This document shows positions 25,188 to 33,643 of a stretch of DNA of 37,707 nucleotides, in pieces (the first letter of the stretch is position 1; each line of letters opens with the position of its first letter). Both the position numbers and the translations under genes were made by a program. The DNA comes from Spirochaetaceae bacterium (GTDB lineage Bacteria; Spirochaetota; Spirochaetia; Treponematales; Breznakiellaceae). The stretch spans positions 1-37,707 of the forward strand of contig JAITER010000066.1 in assembly GCA_031281945.1 (NCBI GenBank), given 5' to 3'. The notes under the pieces were generated by a model, which was not told the origin of the DNA, made no database searches, and saw nothing but the letters and a program-made list of their open reading frames with translations.

Positions 25188-26039
25188 GTGGGTAAAAAAT
25201 GTTTTGCGGCGTTCCTTTTTATGGCGTCCGTTTTGTTTGTTTCGTGTAGTATTGTCGGCCCTACAGAACGCGGCGTCAAAGTTTCCATGGGAAAGCCCCA
25301 GGATGGGGTTTTGGGCCCCGGCGTGTACGGGATTTTGCCATTTTTGTCTGTAATTGAAAAATACGATTTAACGCCGGAAAGAATAGATGTATCTTTTCCG
25401 GTAGGGCAAAGCGGGGCCATATCCAAAGATAATCAAACCATAGGTTTTAGAGCGGAAGTTTTTTACCGTTATCAAGAAACCTCGATTATGGACGCCGTAA
25501 GGGATTGGTCTTCCAAACGCCGCTTGAATGAACGCATAACTTCCGATGTAGGCGGCGCTTTTAAAATTGTTATAGGCCAGTACAGCATATATGACGTCGC
25601 GGCCCAGCAAGGCGAGATAACACAAAAAGTAAAAAACGCGATAATCGAAAAATCAACCGCTTTACCTGTAGAAATCACGCAGGTGAATATTTCCAACTGG
25701 GATTGGCCGGATTCTTTTGACGATCAAATTCAAGCTACTATGGAAATGGCTCAACAGGCAAGAAAAGCCGAGCAGGAACTAAAAGTGGTTGAACAGCAAA
25801 GCCAAAAAAAAGTGCTGGAAGCGGAGGCTGAGTTAAAAAAAGCGAAACTCCTTGCGGACGCCGAGATAGAAAGCGCACGCGGCAAAAACGAAGCGAACCG
25901 GCTTATCGCGCAAAATCTTAATGTTGAAGTGCGCTTAAAAGAACTGGAAATAGAAAAAATAAAGGCGGAAAAATTTAACGGACGGCTTGTTCCGGACGTC
26001 CAGTATGCGCCGTTGCCTCTTGATATACGGGGCAATTAA
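25188..26039 (+). CDS. SPFH/prohibitin-family lipoprotein
   Basis: This 283-residue protein has a lipoprotein signal ending LFVSC (Cys20). The SPFH (band 7) domain spans about residues 22-190, including TERGVKVSMGKPQDGVLGPG, GFRAEVFYRYQ and VEITQVNISNWDWP. A long charged coiled coil follows, about 185-260 (QARKAEQELKVVEQQSQKK). SPFH proteins form large membrane-bound rings, often with proteases or as microdomain scaffolds. GTG 25188 follows aaggag (25176-25181) by six bases. A 52-residue membrane protein starts two bases after its stop and may be a partner. Confidence 0.88.
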   Translation: MGKKCFAAFLFMASVLFVSCSIVGPTERGVKVSMGKPQDGVLGPGVYGILPFLSVIEKYDLTPERIDVSFPVGQSGAISKDNQTIGFRAEVFYRYQETSIMDAVRDWSSKRRLNERITSDVGGAFKIVIGQYSIYDVAAQQGEITQKVKNAIIEKSTALPVEITQVNISNWDWPDSFDDQIQATMEMAQQARKAEQELKVVEQQSQKKVLEAEAELKKAKLLADAEIESARGKNEANRLIAQNLNVEVRLKELEIEKIKAEKFNGRLVPDVQYAPLPLDIRGN

Positions 26040-26041
26040 AT

Positions 26042-26200
26042 ATGCTAAGAATTTTACTTTTCGCCGTTTTTTTATTCGCTTTTTTGCCGCTAGTCATTTT
26101 TTTACTTATACGGTGGTTTAAATTTTTATACAGTTTAATCAAAAAAGAACTAAAACCGGAGAATCCTGACGAACCGAAAATCAGGCGCGTAGAAGACTAA
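26042..26200 (+). CDS. Small membrane protein, likely SPFH partner
   Basis: ATG 26042 lies two bases after the SPFH stop. The 52-residue product has one strong hydrophobic span (LLFAVFLFAFLPLVIFLLI, about residues 5-23), then RWFKFLYSLIKK and an acidic/basic tail PENPDEPKIRRVED. Its position and length suggest a membrane accessory of the SPFH lipoprotein, cotranscribed and perhaps translationally coupled. I do not recognise a named family. Its short length could lead it to be overlooked. Confidence 0.7.
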   Translation: MLRILLFAVFLFAFLPLVIFLLIRWFKFLYSLIKKELKPENPDEPKIRRVED

Positions 26201-26269
26201 CGCTAACAAGCCGCTAAAAACAGCGGCGGAAAGCGTTTTATTGCGGACAGATGAGTTTAAAACCCCAGA

Positions 26270-26315
26270 CAATTGGCTGTTTTCAAAACCCGGTTGGTTT
26301 TGAAACAGCCTCAAT
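26270..26315. repeat. Dispersed palindrome, copy 5
   Basis: The best-preserved copy: ttcaaaacc-cggtt-ggttttgaa in the centre with ggctgt/acagcc outside. It lies between the convergent SPFH operon and the phosphofructokinase gene. Confidence 0.75.
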
Positions 26316-26321
26316 TACTAA

Positions 26322-26363
26322 AAGGGCCAATTTTTGCGCGTTTGACGGCAAAAATCGGCCCTT
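26322..26363. terminator. Bidirectional terminator, convergent genes
   Basis: aagggcc (26322-26328) pairs with ggccctt (26357-26363), and atttttgc (26330-26337) with gcaaaaat (26348-26355), with one A-C mismatch. It lies between the rightward SPFH pair and the leftward phosphofructokinase gene, where a shared terminator is expected. Confidence 0.75.
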
Positions 26364-26391
26364 GTTCTAGAAAGACGGAAAGGCGTTACGC

Positions 26392-27780
26392 CTAAATGCT
26401 ATTCGGCCTTGCGGTTTCCCGCACTTGGCCAGTACGAAAATCCTTACCCGCCGCCGCATTCGTCATAAGTATGGGCTGATGAGTTGCGTCTAGAGTGTCG
26501 CGCCAAAGGCTGGATTCCGGATCCACATGACTGCGCCTGGAAACAGCCGCTTTAATTGGCAGATGCACAAAATGCCCGTTTACAAGGCCTATAACAAGCT
26601 TTGTTTTTCCAGACATAGCCGCATGGACGGCGGCGTTGCCCAACCTGTCGCAATAAATTGAATCCACGGGAACCGCCACCGCGGAACGCACCTGATAGCT
26701 TGGGTCTATATATTTTAGCGTAATTTCCATGCCTATTTTCTTAAAATGGGCTTCTATACGGTCGCGCATATACGCGCCTACATCGCCAAATTTTTTATTG
26801 CCGCCGGCGTCAACCCCGTTGTTTTTAGCCAGCTCATCCTGCAAAGCGCCTTCCGCCACGATAATCACCGCGTGTTTTCGGCGTAAAAGGCGCCTTTCAA
26901 GATGTTCCAGAAAACCGTTGGGGCCGTCCAGATCGAAAGGAACCTCCGGCACAAGCACAAAATTAACTTCGTGGCTTGCAAGCGCGGTATGCACCGCTAT
27001 AAAACCAGATTCGCGTCCCATCAGTTTCACCAGACCGATGCCGTTAATCTGCGAATTCGCCTCCATGTGAGCCGACGCAACCACGTCTACGGCGCGCGCC
27101 ACAGCAGTATCAAACCCAAAAGAACGTTCAATAAACGAAAAATCGTTGTCTACAGTTTTAGGAATGCCCACGCAGGCGATTTTAAGGTTGCGGCGTTCAA
27201 TTTCATTTGCTATATCCAAGCTTCCCCGTTGCGTTCCGTCCCCGCCTATAGTAAACAGCATATTCAAATTGAGCTGTTCCATAGCGTTTACTATTTTTTC
27301 CACCTCTTTGCCGCCGCCGCGAGCGGAACCAAGAACAGTGCCGCCTATTTTGTGTATGTTATCAACCCAATCCAGCGTAAGCTCTTGCGTTGGATACCTA
27401 TATTCAGGCAAAAAACCTTTATAACCGTAACGAATTCCTGTAATGCGGCGCACACGGTAGTGGTACCAAAGACACCGCACAATAGAACGAATTACATCGT
27501 TAATACCGGGACAAAGACCGCCGCAGGTAACAATACCCGCATGAACGTGCTCCGGCATAAAATAAATTTGTTCACGCGGGCCAGCCCGTTCCAGCAATTG
27601 GGATTTGTCCAATTCTGGAACGTCGTCTAAGTGAACTTCGGAAGAAAGCATTACAAAGTCTTCATCACTAACATAGTTTGCGATAAAATCACCTTTGCTT
27701 TTAGACATTGTAATCGGCGAGCGTATTTGACGCGGGCCTAATTCTTCGATAGTAAAATCGAGTTTTTCAGAGTTTCCCAT
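26392..27780 (-). CDS. pfkA: 6-phosphofructokinase, ATP-type motif
   Basis: The enzyme phosphorylates fructose 6-phosphate in glycolysis. The 462-residue protein is longer than E. coli PfkA (about 320) and belongs to the long clade that includes PPi-type and trypanosomatid ATP enzymes. It has [23 protein letters not shown] (179-186) and PKTVDND (207-213), then MGRESGF. Gly at the position that is Asp in PPi-dependent enzymes favours ATP; the PKTVDND Lys is shared with PPi types. ATG 27780 is preceded by aggtg; GTG 27786 is possible. It is divergent from the sugar kinase gene. Confidence 0.9.
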   Translation of the reverse strand: MGNSEKLDFTIEELGPRQIRSPITMSKSKGDFIANYVSDEDFVMLSSEVHLDDVPELDKSQLLERAGPREQIYFMPEHVHAGIVTCGGLCPGINDVIRSIVRCLWYHYRVRRITGIRYGYKGFLPEYRYPTQELTLDWVDNIHKIGGTVLGSARGGGKEVEKIVNAMEQLNLNMLFTIGGDGTQRGSLDIANEIERRNLKIACVGIPKTVDNDFSFIERSFGFDTAVARAVDVVASAHMEANSQINGIGLVKLMGRESGFIAVHTALASHEVNFVLVPEVPFDLDGPNGFLEHLERRLLRRKHAVIIVAEGALQDELAKNNGVDAGGNKKFGDVGAYMRDRIEAHFKKIGMEITLKYIDPSYQVRSAVAVPVDSIYCDRLGNAAVHAAMSGKTKLVIGLVNGHFVHLPIKAAVSRRSHVDPESSLWRDTLDATHQPILMTNAAAGKDFRTGQVRETARPNSI

Positions 27781-27851
27781 AAACACCTGCCATAAAAACC
27801 GGCTAAAACGCGGCCCCGCCGCGCTGTTTCAGAAAAATATGAAGCTTTTAG

Positions 27852-27880
27852 ACAATAGCTAATTTTCAATATTTTAACAA
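27852..27880 (-). promoter_or_regulatory. Candidate phosphofructokinase promoter
   Basis: On the minus strand TTGTTA (27880-27875) and TATTGT (27857-27852) are 17 bases apart, each matching 4/6 consensus positions. The leader to ATG 27780 would hold a cgcgg/ccgcg hairpin near 27811-27828. Confidence 0.22.
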
Positions 27881-28018
27881 GACAAAGCCGGCCTAAAACA
27901 GCCGCCTTTATAATAAAAGGGCTAAAACAAAACGGTTGCGCTATTATTAAAGCGCGGCGGGCGGGCTTTTCAAAACAGGTATGTGCAAAAGGCGTCAATA
28001 ATGGCATTATACACCATA

Positions 28019-28051
28019 CGTCAAAATTGACGGCATATTGGCGGACGCCAA
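28019..28051. promoter_or_regulatory. Two operator-like palindromes before sugar kinase
   Basis: cgtcaa-aa-ttgacg (28019-28032) and ttggcg-ga-cgccaa (28038-28051) have the same 6-2-6 layout, five bases apart. The second ends four bases before the SD. They could be repressor sites or mRNA hairpins masking the SD. Confidence 0.35.
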
Positions 28052-28068
28052 AATTAAGGAGTTTTGAT

Positions 28069-29157
28069 ATGGGAAAAGTAGTTACATTCGGCGAAATTAT
28101 GATGCGCCTTCAAACTAAAGCCGGTAGAAAATTCAGGCAAAGTTTGCCGGGCGATTTAGAAGCGATTTTTGGTGGAGCTGAAGCTAATGTCGCAGCCTCC
28201 ATAGCTCTTATGGGTGGCGAGAGCGCTTTTGTTAGCGCCGTTCCTGACAACGCCATTTCTGAAGCCTGCCTTGGCGCTTTACGCGGCCTTGGCGTAGATG
28301 TTTCCGGGGTTGTTAAATCCAAAAAAGGCAGGTTGGGAATATATTTTGCCGAAGCGGGTGCGAATCAGCGCCCCAGCAATGTAATTTACGACCGCGACTA
28401 TTCTTCGATAGCGCAGGAATCAAATTATAAGTGGGCGGAGATTTTTAAAGGGGCGAGCTGGTTTCATATAACCGGAATAACGCCTTCACTTTCAAAGACC
28501 GCCGCGGAAGCCTCCATTTCCGCCGTAAAAGCGGCTAAAGATGCGGGCGTTACAATTTCCACAGACCTTAACTTTCGAAAAAAACTATGGCGCTGGGAAG
28601 AAGGCGTAGACCCCAATTCTCTCGCCGCAAAAACCATGAAAAAATTGCTCCCCTATGTTGATGTAATGATAGCCAACGAGGAAGACGTGGGAGATGTGCT
28701 GGGCATTAAAGCGGGGAATTTAGACTGTTCTTCCGGAGCGATTGACGTAAAAAAATACCCGGATATAGCCAAGCAAACAGCCGCGTTATTCCCAAACATA
28801 AAAAAAATCGCGATAACTTTGCGCGAAAGCATTTCAGCTACACACAATAACTGGGGCGCCATGCTGTACGATACAGCAAGCGGAAAAAGCGTGTTCGCTC
28901 CGCAAAACGGCGGAGAGTACAAACCCTATCAAATAACTGACATTGTAGACAGGATTGGCGGCGGCGATTCCTTTGGCGCAGGCCTTATTTACGCTTCGTT
29001 AGACCCGGATTTGTCAAAAAATGATGCTGATGTTCTTGCTTTTGCGGTCGCCGCTTCCTGCCTTTGCCATTCAATTTACGGCGACTTTAACTACAGTTCA
29101 AAGGCGGAAATTCTTAATTTAATGAAAGGTTCAACTTCCGGCCGCATAGTCCGTTAA
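28069..29157 (+). CDS. kdgK: PfkB-family sugar kinase, likely KDG kinase
   Basis: PfkB kinases phosphorylate sugars; 2-keto-3-deoxygluconate kinase feeds the Entner-Doudoroff or pectin/uronate routes. The 362-residue protein has FGEIMMRL, FGGAEANVAASIALMGG, STDLNFRKKLW (a segment I associate with KDG kinases) and the catalytic GGGDSFGAG with Asp at about residue 300. ATG 28069 follows aaggag (28056-28061) by seven bases. It diverges from the phosphofructokinase gene, so both hexose and uronate-derived carbon may be managed here. Fructokinase or another PfkB substrate is the alternative. Confidence 0.8.
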   Translation: MGKVVTFGEIMMRLQTKAGRKFRQSLPGDLEAIFGGAEANVAASIALMGGESAFVSAVPDNAISEACLGALRGLGVDVSGVVKSKKGRLGIYFAEAGANQRPSNVIYDRDYSSIAQESNYKWAEIFKGASWFHITGITPSLSKTAAEASISAVKAAKDAGVTISTDLNFRKKLWRWEEGVDPNSLAAKTMKKLLPYVDVMIANEEDVGDVLGIKAGNLDCSSGAIDVKKYPDIAKQTAALFPNIKKIAITLRESISATHNNWGAMLYDTASGKSVFAPQNGGEYKPYQITDIVDRIGGGDSFGAGLIYASLDPDLSKNDADVLAFAVAASCLCHSIYGDFNYSSKAEILNLMKGSTSGRIVR

Positions 29158-29199
29158 TTCAGGACGCTATCGGCCCAAACGGGCGGAAACAGCGCTAAA

Positions 29200-29261
29200 A
29201 ATTGCGGAGGAAAGCAAAAGCCATTCTTTGAAGACGCCTTTGCTTTCCTTCGTACGCAATT
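29200..29261. terminator. Terminator between kinase and purE
   Basis: Outer arms aattgcg (29200-29206) and cgcaatt (29255-29261) and inner arms aggaaagcaaa (29208-29218) and tttgctttcct (29239-29249) form a long interrupted stem between two convergent genes. It probably serves both strands. Confidence 0.7.
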
Positions 29262-29275
29262 CAACTTTTACAGTT

Positions 29276-29797
29276 TTATAAGGCGAATTTTTGCGAATGC
29301 TCTTTATCTGCTTCTAAAACGGCTTTCGTCATTTCTTTTTTTTTGGACATTAACGCGGAAGCGGTTTTTTCATCGCTTACGGACAAAATTTGAGCCGCAA
29401 AAATAGCTGCGTTTTCCCCGCCGTCCAAAGCAACGGTCGCAACTGGAACTCCGGAAGGCATTTGTACGCAAGAAAGCAAGGCGTCAAGCCCGTCCAGAGC
29501 CCCTCCTTTGCATGGAACGGCAATCACCGGCAAAGTTGTTTGCGCGGCTATCGCCCCGGCCAAATGCGCCGCCATCCCCGCAAAGGCTATAATCACGCCA
29601 AAACCTTTTTTCCGGGCGTTAAGCGCAAAAGAAGCGACTTCGGAAGGCGTGCGGTGGGCGCTTAAAATACGCACTTCAAATGGTAAATCCAGGGATTTAA
29701 GAACCGCAGCTGATTTTTCGGCTATTTGTAAATTGCTCGCGCTACCCAAAACAAGGGCTATCTTTTTACAAGGCTTAACTGCGGCTGCTTCCGGCAT
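29276..29797 (-). CDS. purE: N5-carboxyaminoimidazole ribonucleotide mutase
   Basis: PurE makes 4-carboxy-AIR in purine synthesis: class I isomerises N5-CAIR, class II carboxylates AIR directly. The 173-residue protein has GSASN (18-22), SAHRTP with His48, GMAAHLAGAIAA and LLSCVQMPSGVPVATVA. The usual GSxSD motif has Asn in place of Asp, a position that contacts the substrate in class I enzymes, so activity or subtype may differ. No purK is adjacent. ATG 29797 overlaps the reductase stop by one base (taATG); ATG 29809 is possible but its SD is too close. Confidence 0.88.
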   Translation of the reverse strand: MPEAAAVKPCKKIALVLGSASNLQIAEKSAAVLKSLDLPFEVRILSAHRTPSEVASFALNARKKGFGVIIAFAGMAAHLAGAIAAQTTLPVIAVPCKGGALDGLDALLSCVQMPSGVPVATVALDGGENAAIFAAQILSVSDEKTASALMSKKKEMTKAVLEADKEHSQKFAL

Positions 29798-30948
29798 TAT
29801 TCTATCCATCCTTTTAATTTTTCGTGAGCGATTTTTAGCTGCTCTGGAATTTCTATATGTTGCGGACACTTTTCTTCGCACAAACCGCATTCAACGCAGA
29901 AAGAAGCGTCCGATTTCGCCGCCGTAGAAAAAGAATAGGCGCGGCTAGGCTGGTCAAAATTTTCAAAAGCCATGCCGTCATTGTACAACGAAAAAGCGTT
30001 TGGAATTTGCACATTTTGCGGGCAAGGAAGACAGTATTCGCAACCGGTGCAGGGTATTGAACGCACCGATTCGTAGCTCTGGCGCACTTTCGCTATCAAG
30101 GCTTTGTCCGCCTCGCTAAGGCAACCGGGTACGGCGTCTTTTTCGGAAAAGATTGCTATGTCGTCTTTTAACTGCTCCATTGTGCTGACGCCGCTTAAAA
30201 TACAGCTAACCTCGGGGTAATTTATCAAATGGCGGAACGCCCACTCTACAGGGCGGCGTTTTACAGGGTATGCGTCGTACAGGCCGGCAACCGCTTTTGC
30301 GGGGTTGGCAAGGCCGCCGCCGCGTAAAGGTTCCATAATTACAAGAGCGCAATTTTTTTTACCAGCTTTAAATATGGCTTTTTCAGTAGCCTGACTGTTA
30401 ACGTCCAGCAAATTTTGTTGAATTTGGCACATATCCCAGTCGTAGTAGTCAAGAACTTCATTAAAACATTCCGCGCCGCCATGATAGGAAAAACCTATCG
30501 CTTTAATTAAGCCCTCGCTTTTAAACTTTTCCCACTCGCCTATTAAATTGCGCCGTTTAACTTCTTCCCAGCTATTAGGCCCAATATTATGAATAATATA
30601 GACGTCTATCCAGCTTGTACGCAGTTTTTTAAGCGTAAGTTCAAGGTTTTTGCGCGTACCGGCGTTTTCAGGCGCGGCCTGAACAGGTTGTTTAGTCGCT
30701 ATTTTTACTTTTGCGCGCCTGCCGTTTTCTTCCAAAGCCTCGCCTAAAATCTCCTCGCTGGTTTTGTGATGGTATCCCCAAGCCGTATCAAAATACGTTA
30801 CGCCGTTATCGGCGGCGTAACGTAAAATTTCGTACGCTTTTTCACGGTTTACTTTGCTTTTGTCGCCGTCCTCTCTAGGCAAGCGCATACATCCTACTCC
30901 AAAAGCTGAAACCTCATATCCAAGTTTTCCGTACTTACGATATTGCAT
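29797..30948 (-). CDS. Aldo/keto reductase with ferredoxin-type domain
   Basis: This 383-residue protein joins an NADPH-linked aldo/keto reductase barrel to a C-terminal iron-sulfur region. The AKR tetrad is visible: Asp54 and Tyr59 in FDTAWGY, Lys86 in ATKQP, His120 in IIHN. The C-terminus has CTGCEYCLPCP and CVECGLCEEKCP, two 4Fe-4S cysteine motifs. Such fusions are common in anaerobes, but their substrates are mostly unknown. ATG 30948 has aggagg just upstream. The stop overlaps the purE start by one base. Confidence 0.9.
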   Translation of the reverse strand: MQYRKYGKLGYEVSAFGVGCMRLPREDGDKSKVNREKAYEILRYAADNGVTYFDTAWGYHHKTSEEILGEALEENGRRAKVKIATKQPVQAAPENAGTRKNLELTLKKLRTSWIDVYIIHNIGPNSWEEVKRRNLIGEWEKFKSEGLIKAIGFSYHGGAECFNEVLDYYDWDMCQIQQNLLDVNSQATEKAIFKAGKKNCALVIMEPLRGGGLANPAKAVAGLYDAYPVKRRPVEWAFRHLINYPEVSCILSGVSTMEQLKDDIAIFSEKDAVPGCLSEADKALIAKVRQSYESVRSIPCTGCEYCLPCPQNVQIPNAFSLYNDGMAFENFDQPSRAYSFSTAAKSDASFCVECGLCEEKCPQHIEIPEQLKIAHEKLKGWIE

Positions 30949-30970
30949 ATAACCTCCTGTTATAGACCCG

Positions 30971-31014
30971 TCCAAAAACCAATTGATTGCACTATTAAAG
31001 CCTACGGTTTTGGA
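30971..31014. terminator. Hairpin between DUF4340 and reductase genes
   Basis: tccaaaa (30971-30977) pairs with ttttgga (31008-31014), plus cc/gg. It follows the leftward DUF4340 gene and precedes the reductase SD, so it could end the ABC operon transcript or sit in the reductase leader. Confidence 0.4.
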
Positions 31015-31030
31015 TGCGCACAGATACGGC

Positions 31031-32029
31031 TTATTTTTGAACCATATCTTCGTAATTTTTTAGCAACTGATTAACCGTCCATCCGGAAAGGCTGTAAACA
31101 TAATCGCGTCCGGTAACAACCGCCATGTTCTTGCCGTCCGTTTTTTCGGGAGATACCGTAATACGATATTCTTTTCCGTAGCCGGTTTGTACGGAAACTC
31201 CGCCGGAAAGGGCCGCGTCTTTTGCTTCCTCCGCAAAAGGCGTTTCTGCGAAAACAAAATCATCGGCCCTGGCGTCCAAAACGGCCCTAACGTAATTTTC
31301 CGCCTGAACCGCATCTAGTTTTACATCGTCTTTACCTTCAACCCGCCATTCTTTACCGTTGCGAACAAGAACCCACGGCTCAAAAGTTTCGTCCGCCGGC
31401 GATGCTGGATCTACAGGAAGCGGCTGTATCAAGATTCGCTGGACGTCCTGCACAGTGTATTTTTTTTCACCGTTTTGCGGAAAAATGGAAAGATCATAAT
31501 ACCCCGGAAGATAAGTTCCCCAAGAACGAAGGCCGTCTTCACCAGACCTCACTTCAGGCAAGCCGTTTTTACGCATATATTTTTTTCCGGTTGTATCCGT
31601 ACCGCCAACAAGCAAATCCAGCAAAACAATTCCTTCGGCCCCATATATTTGAATACGTTTTTCGGCGTCTTCCTTTACGCCTAATTTTTCATGGGCGGCT
31701 TCCGTTCTGGAGCGTATTGGATAAGGTTTTGATGTGGACAATTCTTTTAATAAATCGTCTACAAACTCAATTTTTGCGGGATACTCCTTGCCTTCATTTA
31801 TAACGACCCATCCGGCGTCCCTCTTTTCCAAACGCGCTTCTTTTAGACCGTCGTTCATTGTGCTTACTTTTATAGAGCGGGCCGCTTGCGCGTCCTTTGT
31901 GGAAAGCCATGTGTAATAAGAGTCGCGGGCGTTTTTATTCTGAGAATCAAATAAAAAAGTAATCGCGTAAACCAGCCCCAGAAAAACCACGGTTCCGCTT
32001 AATATGTATACTTTTTGCTTATATTTCAT
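31031..32029 (-). CDS. DUF4340 membrane-anchored protein
   Basis: This 332-residue protein has one N-terminal membrane span (about residues 8-26, ILSGTVVFLGLVYAITFLF) and an extracytoplasmic body of the DUF4340 type. It is the last gene of a four-gene leftward operon after ATPase, permease and GldG-like genes, an arrangement I recall in spirochaetes and other phyla. DUF4340 function is not known. ATG 32029 is preceded by ggagga within the end of the GldG-like gene, five bases upstream of which it ends. Confidence 0.85.
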   Translation of the reverse strand: MKYKQKVYILSGTVVFLGLVYAITFLFDSQNKNARDSYYTWLSTKDAQAARSIKVSTMNDGLKEARLEKRDAGWVVINEGKEYPAKIEFVDDLLKELSTSKPYPIRSRTEAAHEKLGVKEDAEKRIQIYGAEGIVLLDLLVGGTDTTGKKYMRKNGLPEVRSGEDGLRSWGTYLPGYYDLSIFPQNGEKKYTVQDVQRILIQPLPVDPASPADETFEPWVLVRNGKEWRVEGKDDVKLDAVQAENYVRAVLDARADDFVFAETPFAEEAKDAALSGGVSVQTGYGKEYRITVSPEKTDGKNMAVVTGRDYVYSLSGWTVNQLLKNYEDMVQK

Positions 32030-32034
32030 TTTTT

Positions 32035-33633
32035 TTATTTATCCTCCATTGCTTTTTGAGATTTTTTCTTGCGATTATACGCAAATATAAATCCCGCAGC
32101 CAAAACCGCCGCCGGAATCAGCAAAGTGTTTAAAATACGAGCGAAAGCCATCGCCGCAAGCCGCTTTTCTTGATCTATAATTTTTTCCAGACGCCCGGTT
32201 TGCGGGGCGCGGCTTCGTATCCCAATAATATCGTCATCGTTGGAGAGCCAGTCGCAAGCCGCGATTATAAAAGCGTAGTTTTTGTCGCCCTGATTAAATT
32301 GATTTCCAGCGAATTCCGCGTTTCCAACCACTACGATGCGGGACTCTTCGGTATTTTCTGGAAGGTCTGGAAGAATTTCACCAACATTTTCACGTTCCGG
32401 CTTGGCTTTGCCTCGAAAAAAACTTCTTTGTTTGCCGGAAAGTGAAACGGCGAGAAGGCGCTCCCCGGTTGTGGCTTCGCGCTCGGCGGTAAAAGCGTAG
32501 GCCTGGTCAGGATTTATGTTAAAGTTTTCGGTTTGAAGCCACGCTTCAGGCGTGCTTGTAAAGAGAGTGGTTACGGTTATTTCATCTCCGGTGGTTATTT
32601 CCAGCGGGTTAGGCCAAAAAAGGTCGACGCCGTTAAAACCGCCTGTAATTGGGTGTTCCGCGTTGCCGTACTGAGGCAAAACGCTAACCCAAAACGGGTA
32701 ACGGATAAGTTTAACCAATTGCGCCCCGCCGGGCCCCGTTGAATTGAATGTAGTTGTAAGCGATGAGGGGTCCAATAAAAATGAATCTTTTATACCCGCG
32801 CCATACGCGGCTATCATATCCAAAAGTCCGGTTTTTTCCGGTTTGCGCACGTTAAGCCCTTGCATTAAATCGGGAACTACGTTACTTACCGCAAAAAACA
32901 CCTTGCCGCCCTGTTGAATATAACGGTCTATTCTATACAAAGCCCAATCATCAAAAAAATCAGGCCCGCCAACAACGATAAGAAGCGGTAGCGTTTCCGG
33001 AATCTCTTCGCCTATTCCAAAAGGGCGTATTTTATAACCGGACAGCGTCAGGGCCCGGTTAAGTCCGTCAAAATCGTTTTCCAGCGTCTTGGCGGCGTCC
33101 GCGATAAGGATTCCCGCCTGCCGGGTTGTTTCCCGAATCAAAGAGCGAATACGGCTTGTAACGTCATATTCCAGCGTATCTATGGAAAACACAACCGGCA
33201 AAACATCGTAACGCTCAAGGTATTCAATTAAAATACCGGAATAAACCATAGAAATAGCCGCCTCATTTCTTTCCACCACCTGCATTTGCTGGGCGGGAAT
33301 TCCCAACTGTTGCATACGGTCTTCAAGGCCGGATTTTACAGGATCCATCACGGTAAAACGTATTTTACCTTTGGAATAAGTAGTATACTCGCGCAAAAGG
33401 TCTTCAATTTCGCCGGGAGCGGGGTACAATTGTTTAAGTTTGGCGGAAACAAAATAAGTTATTTCAACCTGTTCTGGAATTTCCGCGCCCAAATTTCGAG
33501 ACGTACTTGATATTGTATACGCTTTTGTTTTACTTAAATCAGCGCGCAACAAAATTCTTGCGCTCACCAAAAGCGCGAGAACAAGAACAGCCGTCGTCAA
33601 CACGCTTATTACGATGGTTTGTTTTTTGTTCAT
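32035..33633 (-). CDS. GldG-like ABC transporter auxiliary protein
   Basis: This 532-residue protein has an N-terminal membrane span (IVISVLTTAVLVLALLV) and a C-terminal one (NTLLIPAAVLAAGFIFAY), with a large extracytoplasmic region between. The region ILIADAAKTLENDFDGLN onward and LPLLIVVGGPDF fit the ABC_transp_aux/GldG family. Family members act with an ABC-2 permease. In Bacteroidetes GldG is needed for gliding, but here no gliding role can be assumed. ATG 33633 follows aaggaag. The gap to the permease is ten bases. Confidence 0.87.
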   Translation of the reverse strand: MNKKQTIVISVLTTAVLVLALLVSARILLRADLSKTKAYTISSTSRNLGAEIPEQVEITYFVSAKLKQLYPAPGEIEDLLREYTTYSKGKIRFTVMDPVKSGLEDRMQQLGIPAQQMQVVERNEAAISMVYSGILIEYLERYDVLPVVFSIDTLEYDVTSRIRSLIRETTRQAGILIADAAKTLENDFDGLNRALTLSGYKIRPFGIGEEIPETLPLLIVVGGPDFFDDWALYRIDRYIQQGGKVFFAVSNVVPDLMQGLNVRKPEKTGLLDMIAAYGAGIKDSFLLDPSSLTTTFNSTGPGGAQLVKLIRYPFWVSVLPQYGNAEHPITGGFNGVDLFWPNPLEITTGDEITVTTLFTSTPEAWLQTENFNINPDQAYAFTAEREATTGERLLAVSLSGKQRSFFRGKAKPERENVGEILPDLPENTEESRIVVVGNAEFAGNQFNQGDKNYAFIIAACDWLSNDDDIIGIRSRAPQTGRLEKIIDQEKRLAAMAFARILNTLLIPAAVLAAGFIFAYNRKKKSQKAMEDK

Positions 33634-33643
33634 ATATACTTCC

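Noticed and set aside
9181-26315. Possible CRISPR array
   Set aside because: Repeats are few, far apart, unequal in length and interspersed with genes; there are no regular spacers or cas genes.
26902-27630. Plus-strand frame of 242 codons opposite phosphofructokinase
   Set aside because: Antisense to conserved active-site sequence, with no SD or domain.
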